A stretch of DNA of 12,095 bases from positions 1 through 12,095 of the forward strand of contig JAXIHJ010000085.1 of assembly GCA_034189755.1 (NCBI GenBank), given 5' to 3'. Source of the DNA: JAXIHJ01 sp034189755. Lineage in GTDB: Bacteria; Planctomycetota; Phycisphaerae; SM23-33. Of this stretch, positions 7,481 through 12,095 are shown in pieces. A program made the translations under genes and the position numbers. Under the pieces are notes generated by a model, which worked only from the letters and a program-made list of their open reading frames with translations, was not told the origin of the DNA and did not search any database. How positions within the stretch are numbered: the stretch's first letter is position 1; each line of letters opens with the position of its first letter.

Positions 7481-9349
7481 CTACTTCGGTTTTCCCGGCC
7501 AGTCGAGCACGGCGCCGGTGTCTGCGCTGGTTGCATGCGCGGCGTATCGGCCCAGCGCGCCGTGTGTTATTTGCGGCGGGCGGGATTTGTAGCGTTTGCG
7601 CCTGTGGGCGAACTCGGCCTTGGATACTTTTGCGTTCAACCTACCGGCGGGGATGTCTATCTCGATAAGGTCGCCGTTTTTCAGCAGGCCTATTTCTCCG
7701 CCTGCGGCCGCCTCGGGTGCGACATGACCTATCGCCGGCCCGCTGGTGCCGCCGCTGAAACGCCCGTCGGTTATCAGGTAGCATTTCTCGTACAGGCCCA
7801 TGCCGCGGATGTAGCTGGTCGGGGCGAGCATCTCCTGCATTCCAGGCCCGCCGCGAGGCCCTTCGTTGCGGATGACGACCACGTCGCCGGCTTTGACCTT
7901 CCGGCCCAGAATGCCGGCGCAAGCGTCTTCCTGGCTTTCGCAGATGACCGCCCGCCCGGCGAACTTATACATGTTCGCCGGCAGTCCCGACTGCTTTACG
8001 ATCGCGCCGTTGCGGGCGATATTGCCGTACAGCACGACCAGGCCACCTTTTTTCGTGAAGGCGCGATCCACCGGGCGGATGAGGTCCTGCGTGTTTAATT
8101 TCCCGGCGTTCTTCGTCGGGAGCTTCTTCGGACTCTCGCCTCGCAGCATCGCGCGGACCTGCTCGATGGGCCGTCCGGTCGCCTGCCAGCCGTTGCGATA
8201 CAGCCGTCTGGCGGCCTGGCAGATTTTTTTGCTGCGCAGCGACCACCCGGCGATATTACGTCCAAGTGTTCGGCCGGTAACTGTCATGCAGTCGGTGTTC
8301 AGCAGGTTTGGCCTGTCGGCTGCAAGCTGCCATAAGATGGTGTGAATCCCGCCGGCGCGGTGAAGGTCCTGTATGTGATAAATTTTTCCTTCCGGCGTAG
8401 CCGACGGCGCGACGCGGCAGATGTTCGGCGTCCGCCTGCTGATGCGCTCGATGTCCTTCAGGCCGAAGCCCAGGTTCGCTTCCGACGCCATCGCCAGCAG
8501 GTGCAGAACGGTATTGCTCGAGCCGCCCATGGCCATGTCCAGCGTGAAGGCGTTTGCAAAGGCCTTGCGGTTCATGATGTTTCGAGGCAGCAGCTTGTAG
8601 TTTTTCTTGCAGCCGCCTCTCGCCCAGCCCTTGGCCATGGCGACGATTCGCTCCGCCGCTTCGGCGTAGAGGTCTGTTCGCACGGGGCTGGTCGCCAGGC
8701 AGGTGCCGTTTCCCGGCAGGGCCATGCCGATTGCCTCTGACAGGCAGTTCATGCTGTTGGCTGTGAACATGCCGCTGCACGAGCCGCAGGTGGGGCACGT
8801 ATTATTTTCAAACTGTCCGGCCTGCGATGCGGACATTTTGCCGACCTTCTGCCGGGCGACTGCGTAGAACTGGTCTATCAGGTCCACGTCGCGTCCGGCG
8901 ATTCGGCCGGCCTCCATCGGCCCGCCGGAGGCGAATATCGTCGGGATGTTCACGCGGATAGAGGCCAGGAGCATGCCCGGAATAATCTTGTCGCAGTTGG
9001 GTATGCAGATCATCGCGTCGAACTGGTGGGCCTGGCACATGCTCTCGACGCAGTCGGCGATAAGCTCGCGCGAGGGCAGCGAGTACTTCATGCCGGCATG
9101 GCCCATTGCGATGCCGTCGCAGATGCCTATGGTGTTGAAGACAATCGGCGTGCCGCCGGCGGCACGGACACGGGCCTTGACGAACTCGCCCACGGCGTCG
9201 AGGTGGACGTGGCCGGGCACGACGTCGGTATAACTGTTGCAAATGCCGATGAACGGCCGGCGGATGTCCGCATCCGTCATGCCGGCAGCCTTCATCAGGC
9301 TGCGGTGCGGGCTGCGCTGAGGACCTTTCTTTACATTGTCGGATCGCAT
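7481..9349 (-). CDS. ilvD: Dihydroxy-acid dehydratase
   Basis: IlvD dehydrates 2,3-dihydroxy-isovalerate and 2,3-dihydroxy-3-methylvalerate to the 2-keto acids for valine, isoleucine and leucine synthesis. It is a cytoplasmic iron-sulfur enzyme. At 622 residues it is the length of the long E. coli form (616). Landmarks are GICNSY (Cys37), NCDKIIPGM (Cys119), TCPTCGSCSGMFTANSMNC (Cys185, 188, 191), GGSSNTVLHLLA, GGPGMQEML, TDGRFSGGTSG and a C-terminal ATSADTGAV. The Cys37/Cys119/Cys191 set resembles 2Fe-2S enzymes, whereas E. coli lacks the first cysteine; the cluster type is therefore inferred only. Residues about 371-421 form a basic segment at the place where the long form also has extra sequence. 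The start is supported by GGGAG about 9 bases upstream. It follows the small gene at 9388-9729 by 38 bases, probably as one operon. Confidence 0.97.
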   Translation of the reverse strand: MRSDNVKKGPQRSPHRSLMKAAGMTDADIRRPFIGICNSYTDVVPGHVHLDAVGEFVKARVRAAGGTPIVFNTIGICDGIAMGHAGMKYSLPSRELIADCVESMCQAHQFDAMICIPNCDKIIPGMLLASIRVNIPTIFASGGPMEAGRIAGRDVDLIDQFYAVARQKVGKMSASQAGQFENNTCPTCGSCSGMFTANSMNCLSEAIGMALPGNGTCLATSPVRTDLYAEAAERIVAMAKGWARGGCKKNYKLLPRNIMNRKAFANAFTLDMAMGGSSNTVLHLLAMASEANLGFGLKDIERISRRTPNICRVAPSATPEGKIYHIQDLHRAGGIHTILWQLAADRPNLLNTDCMTVTGRTLGRNIAGWSLRSKKICQAARRLYRNGWQATGRPIEQVRAMLRGESPKKLPTKNAGKLNTQDLIRPVDRAFTKKGGLVVLYGNIARNGAIVKQSGLPANMYKFAGRAVICESQEDACAGILGRKVKAGDVVVIRNEGPRGGPGMQEMLAPTSYIRGMGLYEKCYLITDGRFSGGTSGPAIGHVAPEAAAGGEIGLLKNGDLIEIDIPAGRLNAKVSKAEFAHRRKRYKSRPPQITHGALGRYAAHATSADTGAVLDWPGKPK

Positions 9350-9387
9350 TGTCGGTTTCTCCCAAGGTCCACTTCGTCATTCATCAT

Positions 9388-9729
9388 TCAAATTTCGTCA
9401 TTCTTCTCAAGATGCTCCGCCGCATCGTTCATCGTCCCGAATGCCTCGATAGCCGTCAGGACATAGTTCCTGGTGGACTTGTCCCGTAGGGGACGGATTT
9501 TATTGAACTCCGGGTCGTGTGACAGCTCACGCAGGTCGTTCAGGCTGTTATAGGCAATCAGGCCGCAATACTCCTGAGAGCAGTTGCCCATGTAGATCAT
9601 GCGTGTTAGTCCATATAGAAGCACTTTTGCGCCGAACCGGTCGAGGATCGGCTGGACCCGCCGGAGGTATTCGGCATACTGCCCCTGCCTGCCGGGGATA
9701 ATGTCAAATAGATTCAGAACGGCGATCAC
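9388..9729 (-). CDS. Small dimeric alpha/beta-barrel-like protein (DUF1330/NIPSNAP-like), function unknown
   Basis: This is a 113-residue cytoplasmic protein with no signal peptide or membrane segment. The pattern of a short strand, a helix (GQYAEYLRRVQPILDRFGAKV), further strands (YGLTRMIYMG, YCGLIAYNSL) and a helix with DPEFNKIRPLRDKSTR resembles small ferredoxin-like barrel proteins such as DUF1330 or NIPSNAP. This is a resemblance of layout, not a firm family match. The start is GTG at 9729, chosen because GGAG lies 8 bases upstream on the minus strand. ilvD follows 38 bases downstream on the same strand, so the two are probably co-transcribed. A link to branched-chain amino acid synthesis is suggested only by that position. 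Confidence 0.75.
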   Translation of the reverse strand: MIAVLNLFDIIPGRQGQYAEYLRRVQPILDRFGAKVLLYGLTRMIYMGNCSQEYCGLIAYNSLNDLRELSHDPEFNKIRPLRDKSTRNYVLTAIEAFGTMNDAAEHLEKNDEI

Positions 9730-9745
9730 GTTTTGTTCTCCGGGT

Positions 9746-9764
9746 GGCGGCGTACGACGCCGCC
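9746..9764 (-). promoter_or_regulatory. Leader hairpin of the ilvD operon
   Basis: GGCGGCGT (9746-9753) and ACGCCGCC (9757-9764) form a perfect 8-bp stem around a 3-base loop. On the minus strand it lies between the inferred transcription start (near 9768) and the Shine-Dalgarno (9738-9741). It could stabilise the mRNA 5' end or bind a regulator. Confidence 0.4.
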
Positions 9765-9774
9765 GGATTGCAAC

Positions 9775-9803
9775 AGACTAAACGCGCAGGTCGGATTTGA
9801 CAA
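9775..9803 (-). promoter_or_regulatory. Candidate promoter of the ilvD operon
   Basis: On the minus strand, TTGTCA (9803-9798, five of six matches) is followed after 17 bases by TAGTCT (9780-9775, three of six). Transcription would start near 9768, giving a leader of about 40 bases to the GTG at 9729. The spacing is ideal but the -10 is weak. Confidence 0.4.
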
Positions 9804-9856
9804 CATGATTCACGCCGTTGTTGGCCGGCCTGGCCGCGGGTGTCTTACATCTACTG

Positions 9857-9886
9857 TTGACGAAGGGGTGGATTAGTCGATAGAAA
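9857..9886 (+). promoter_or_regulatory. Candidate promoter of the lipoprotein-TPR pair
   Basis: TTGACG (9857-9862, five of six) is followed after 18 bases by TAGAAA (9881-9886, four of six), placing the start near 9893. The downstream gene has AGGGAG at 9907-9912 and its ATG at 9919. Confidence 0.4.
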
Positions 9887-9918
9887 GAACTACGTGTATC
9901 CGAGACAGGGAGACTGAA

Positions 9919-10401
9919 ATGGCCAGACGATTAATCATCTTGGTTCTGGTGTTGGCTGTAACGGCGTTGACCGCCGGCTGCGCAAAGACCCGTACTGTGG
10001 ACGCCTCCAGCGGCGCGCCGCAGCAGGTTGATCCGGCAATGGACCTGGTCGCCAAGAGCCGGCCGCCTATTTTTGACTTGCCGCTGCCGATCGGCTTTCG
10101 CCTGGACGAAAAAAAATCGCGGAACTTCTCAGCCGCCGGCGCGAGGTACGTGGACCACGTGTACAAGGGCGGCAGCGACAAGTTCACGGTCGGGCGGTTC
10201 TACAAGCGGCACATGCCCATCCATCGCTGGGTGCTGGTGACCGACATGTTCGTGCAGGGCGACATCATGCTCGATTTTGAAAAGGAGATCGAGCGATGCC
10301 GCGTGATAGTCACCAAGGGCAGCATGTTTAATCCCGTTCGGATCAAGGTGCAGTTGTGGACCAGCGGGCGCATCGAAACCCCCAAGGAAAAAGCAAAGTA
10401 G
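9919..10401 (+). CDS. Small lipoprotein of unknown function
   Basis: The protein has 160 residues with a classical lipoprotein signal: Arg3-Arg4, a hydrophobic stretch LIILVLVLAV, and a lipobox LTAG-Cys21. It should be exported and lipid-modified at Cys21. The mature part has a proline-rich linker, then a compact domain from about residue 50 (DLPLPIGFRLD, GARYVDHVYKGG, GRFYKRHMPIHRWVLV, MLDFEKEIERCRVIV), which reads as an alternating alpha/beta fold. No enzyme motif is visible and I do not recognise a named family. The start is set by AGGGAG at 9907-9912. The next gene begins 14 bases after its stop, which suggests the two work together in the envelope. Confidence 0.88.
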   Translation: MARRLIILVLVLAVTALTAGCAKTRTVDASSGAPQQVDPAMDLVAKSRPPIFDLPLPIGFRLDEKKSRNFSAAGARYVDHVYKGGSDKFTVGRFYKRHMPIHRWVLVTDMFVQGDIMLDFEKEIERCRVIVTKGSMFNPVRIKVQLWTSGRIETPKEKAK

Positions 10402-10415
10402 TATTGCAGCCGACG

Positions 10416-11078
10416 ATGAAATCGAAACGCCGTCACGAACTGAAACAGAACGTACTGGATCTCGAGCTGGCCAAAGGCATGACCTTCCTCAGGCAGCGAG
10501 GCTGGCAATTGGGCTGGGCCGTAATCATTGCCGCAGTGGCTGTCTTTGCGGCCATCTACATCTACCGAAGCCACGTGGCCAAACGTGCAGCCCTGCAGGC
10601 GGAGTACAGCGCGTTGAAGGCCGCTGCATCCGACCCCGGCGCCAAGGCGGATGAGCTGCTGGATAGATTTCGCCTGTTGGCCGAGCAGGACGATAACGAA
10701 CGTATCGCGGCGTTGGCCTGTGTGGACATGGGCGATATCCACGCCGGCCAAGCGGACCAGGCCGGGCGGGCAGCCGACTGGTACCATGCGGCGATCCAAC
10801 GGTTTCCCGGCCAGGCATTGGCGGCCGCAAAGGCACGAGTAGGCCTGGCGAAGCTCGCCGAGCAGCGGCTCGACTTCGACACCGCACGGGCCGAATATCA
10901 GGCCGTCCTTAAAATGCCCCAGTTTCACAATCAGCCGGTGGCCGCATGCGCCAAGCAGGGGTTGGCCGACCTCGAAAAGCTTCACGGCGAAGTTCCTATG
11001 GCGACTACGCTGCCGAGCCAGCCGGCGACTCTTCCGGCCGGGCCGAAACTTTCGGTACCGCCTTCATCGGATGACTGA
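10416..11078 (+). CDS. Single-pass membrane protein with TPR-like helices
   Basis: The protein has 220 residues from ATG 10416. An in-frame ATG at 10356 would overlap the upstream gene and add an unlikely extension, so the later start is preferred, although no strong Shine-Dalgarno marks it. A basic N-terminus (MKSKRRHELKQN) is followed by one membrane helix at about residues 30-50. The remainder should lie outside the cytoplasm. It contains paired alanine-rich helices with TPR-like phasing (DMGDIHAGQADQAGRAADWY, then GLAKLAEQRLDFDTARAEY), and ends in a Pro/Thr/Ser-rich tail. The layout recalls YfgM-type proteins that dock on envelope assembly factors. Function here is inferred from architecture only. 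Confidence 0.82.
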   Translation: MKSKRRHELKQNVLDLELAKGMTFLRQRGWQLGWAVIIAAVAVFAAIYIYRSHVAKRAALQAEYSALKAAASDPGAKADELLDRFRLLAEQDDNERIAALACVDMGDIHAGQADQAGRAADWYHAAIQRFPGQALAAAKARVGLAKLAEQRLDFDTARAEYQAVLKMPQFHNQPVAACAKQGLADLEKLHGEVPMATTLPSQPATLPAGPKLSVPPSSDD

Positions 11079-11088
11079 CCGGCGGCCC

Positions 11089-11107
11089 AAAAAAAAGATG
11101 TTTTTTT
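11089..11107. other. A-tract/T-tract inverted repeat
   Basis: Eight As (11089-11096), GATG, then seven Ts (11101-11107) follow 10 bases after the TPR gene stop and lie upstream of the corrinoid gene promoter. In RNA this is a weak A-U hairpin and a poor terminator on its own. In DNA it is likely curved and ends about 12 bases before the -35, where an UP element would be. Confidence 0.45.
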
Positions 11108-11118
11108 CAAAACTCCCA

Positions 11119-11145
11119 TTTACACATTGGTGAATCTGCGATAAT
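11119..11145 (+). promoter_or_regulatory. Promoter of the corrinoid protein gene (extended -10)
   Basis: TGC directly precedes GATAAT (11140-11145), giving an extended -10 element with five of six matches. TTTACA (11119-11124, five of six) lies 15 bases upstream. The transcript would start near 11152, leaving a leader of about 93 bases. Confidence 0.55.
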
Positions 11146-11154
11146 GTTTCGACT

Positions 11155-11225
11155 TTCGCCGGAAGTGGTTGTGGCGAAGAAGCGGCAACGAAGTATAACT
11201 TTTTGCGTTGATGAAGTTGCAAAAA
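11155..11225 (+). promoter_or_regulatory. Two leader hairpins upstream of the corrinoid gene
   Basis: TTCGCC (11155-11160) pairs with GGCGAA (11173-11178), and TTTTTGC (11200-11206) pairs with GCAAAAA (11219-11225). The second ends 4 bases before the Shine-Dalgarno GGGAGG (11230-11235) but does not cover it. No cobalamin riboswitch box is present, so the meaning is open. Confidence 0.35.
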
Positions 11226-11244
11226 CGTTGGGAGGCTGTGTGGC

Positions 11245-11877
11245 ATGGCAGATTTGCAAGCATTAGCGGATGCCCTGATCAAGGGCGACCGGGACAAGGT
11301 ATCGGAGCTTACCAAACAGGCGCTCGATGAAGGGCTTGGCCCGAAGGAGATATTGGAACAGGGACTTATCGCCGGCATGAACGTAGTTGGCCAACGTTTC
11401 AAGGCCAACGAGGTGTACGTGCCTGAGGTGCTGATAGCAGCCCGCGCCATGAAAGCCGGCATGGAGATCCTCCAGCCCGAGCTGGTCAAGGCGGGCGTCG
11501 AGCCTATCGGCACGGTTGTCCTGGGTACGGTCAAGGGCGACCTGCATGACATCGGCAAGAACCTGGTCGGCATGATGCTGACCGGCGGCGGGCTGAAGGT
11601 CGTTGATGTCGGCACCGACGTTCCGCCGGAAAAGTTCGTCGAGAGCTGCAAGGCCGAAAACGCGCAAGTCTGTGCGCTGAGCGCCCTGCTGACCACGACG
11701 ATGCCGCAGATGCCGGAAGTTATTAAGGCGTTCAAGGATGCCGGCATGGCTACCAAGACGATCATCGGCGGCGCGCCGGTAACCCAGGCCTACGCCGACG
11801 AAATCGGCGCCGACGGCTATGCACCGGATGCCGCCAGTGGAGTGGATCTCGTCAAGGGTCTGCTCGGCGCTGCGTAG
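11245..11877 (+). CDS. Corrinoid (B12-binding) methyltransferase protein, MtbC/MttC-like
   Basis: This is a 210-residue cytoplasmic protein of the small methyl-carrying corrinoid family. Residues 1-85 form the helical cap domain (ALIKGDRDKVSELTKQAL, then YVPEVLIAARAMKAGMEIL). Residues about 88-208 form the Rossmann-like B12 domain. The cobalt-ligand motif is Asp99-x-His101-x-x-Gly104 in GDLHDIGKN, followed by VDVGTDVPPEKFV, ALSALLTTTMPQM and IIGGAPVT. Such proteins pass methyl groups between a substrate-specific methyltransferase and a tetrahydrofolate or CoM methyltransferase. No partner is in the window and a terminator follows, so the substrate (methylamine, methoxylated compound, glycine betaine or other) cannot be told. 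GGGAGG at 11230-11235, 9 bases before ATG, sets the start. Confidence 0.95.
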   Translation: MADLQALADALIKGDRDKVSELTKQALDEGLGPKEILEQGLIAGMNVVGQRFKANEVYVPEVLIAARAMKAGMEILQPELVKAGVEPIGTVVLGTVKGDLHDIGKNLVGMMLTGGGLKVVDVGTDVPPEKFVESCKAENAQVCALSALLTTTMPQMPEVIKAFKDAGMATKTIIGGAPVTQAYADEIGADGYAPDAASGVDLVKGLLGAA

Positions 11878-11917
11878 GTCCGGCCGAAAGCAAAACCTGG
11901 ATTGCATCCAACACCAC

Positions 11918-11947
11918 AAAGCCCACGGAAGATTTTCCGTGGGCTTT
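11918..11947 (+). terminator. Strong intrinsic-type terminator hairpin
   Basis: AAAGCCCACGGAA (11918-11930) and TTCCGTGGGCTTT (11935-11947) form a perfect 13-bp stem with a GATT loop, 41 bases after the corrinoid gene stop. The A-rich foot and T-rich end suit termination in both directions, although the U run is short. Confidence 0.7.
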
Positions 11948-11950
11948 GCC

Positions 11951-11986
11951 ATGCGCTTTGCGCATCGCGTTGGCATGGGGTATAAT
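11951..11986 (+). promoter_or_regulatory. Orphan promoter with perfect TATAAT and overlapping inverted repeat
   Basis: A consensus -10 TATAAT (11981-11986) has TTGCGC (11958-11963) 17 bases upstream as a weak -35. The inverted repeat ATGCGC-TTT-GCGCAT (11951-11965) covers the -35, nested in TGCCA (11947-11951) and TGGCA (11971-11975), and could be an operator. No gene starts in the remaining 109 bases. Confidence 0.5.
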
Positions 11987-11990
11987 ACCT

Positions 11991-12011
11991 GGCGCACAAA
12001 GTTAAAGCGCC
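11991..12011 (+). other. Hairpin at the predicted 5' end of the orphan transcript
   Basis: GGCGC (11991-11995) pairs with GCGCC (12007-12011) around an 11-base A-rich loop. It begins within a few bases of the start expected from the TATAAT at 11981, so a transcript would begin as a stem-loop. Confidence 0.4.
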
Positions 12012-12029
12012 TGATGTGGGGAGCACCCT

Positions 12030-12095
12030 ACGAGCCGCGACCGTGAGGGAGCGGTCATTAAGATTTTCGCACCGATCTGACCGCTCCCTCACGGT
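12030..12095. repeat. Palindromic intergenic repeat, copy 2 (cut by window end)
   Basis: The arm at 12030-12056 starts ACGAGCCGCGACC and ends GAGCGGTC. The right arm, 12079-12095, is a perfect 17-base complement of 12040-12056, and the window ends inside it. The loop (12057-12078) shares AGATT with copy 1 at 5985-6081. Unlike copy 1, the left arm here is continuous, so this is probably the better-preserved form. Confidence 0.8.

Noticed and set aside
7157..8098. Plus-strand open frame of 313 codons spanning the radical SAM end and ilvD
   Set aside because: It crosses two well-supported genes and the hairpin between them, and its translation resembles no protein family.
8087..8239. Basic segment of about 50 residues in IlvD as a novel insertion
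   Set aside because: The long E. coli-type enzyme also has extra sequence at this point and the total lengths agree (622 versus 616), so it is more likely normal family variation.
11150..11244. Cobalamin riboswitch before the corrinoid protein gene
   Set aside because: The conserved B12 box and the large multi-stem core are not present in this short leader.

Overview
The window reads as a GC-rich bacterial chromosome fragment from a metagenome-type assembly. It contains a run of 100 Ns flanked by an exact 121-bp duplication, which looks like an unmerged contig overlap. Short-signal lipoproteins, a metallophosphatase fused to a tetraheme cytochrome, a corrinoid protein, an aminotransferase-SerA pair and dispersed palindromic intergenic repeats suggest an anaerobic or facultative bacterium. 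Planctomycetota (Phycisphaerae-like) is my best guess, but this is an impression from gene style and was not tested.

Layout. (1) 1-2653, plus strand: the C-terminal part of an S41 (CtpA-type) protease, then 4 bp later a lipoprotein joining a metallophosphatase-like domain to four CxxCH haem sites. (2) 2654-2926: a non-coding leader with a good sigma70-type promoter and a chain of overlapping hairpins, the last of which covers the ribosome-binding site. (3) 2927-5905: a class V aminotransferase followed by serA (phosphoglycerate dehydrogenase with an ACT domain). Together these cover the first two steps of the phosphorylated serine pathway. The 3' end of serA is split by the assembly gap. With the duplicate collapsed the gene is intact and encodes 537 residues. 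(4) 5906-6134: a hairpin and the first copy of a palindromic repeat. (5) 6135-7421: a HemN/HemW-like radical SAM protein. It converges on ilvD, with a perfect 11-bp hairpin between them. (6) 7481-9729, minus strand: a small alpha/beta-barrel-type protein followed by ilvD (dihydroxy-acid dehydratase). (7) 9730-9918: a divergent intergenic region with candidate promoters on both strands. (8) 9919-11078, plus strand: a small lipoprotein and a single-pass membrane protein with TPR-like helices. (9) 11245-11877: a methyltransferase-type corrinoid (B12) protein with its own promoter and structured leader, closed by a strong terminator hairpin. (10) 11948-12095: an orphan TATAAT promoter leading into a hairpin and the second copy of the palindromic repeat, which runs off the window.

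The clearest functional unit is the serine operon. Its leader has the layout of a translation-controlling RNA switch and resembles no class I recognise. That leader and the two-copy palindromic repeat are the most interesting items. The rest is mainly ordinary central metabolism plus envelope proteins. No CRISPR array, tRNA, rRNA, transposase or phage gene was seen.
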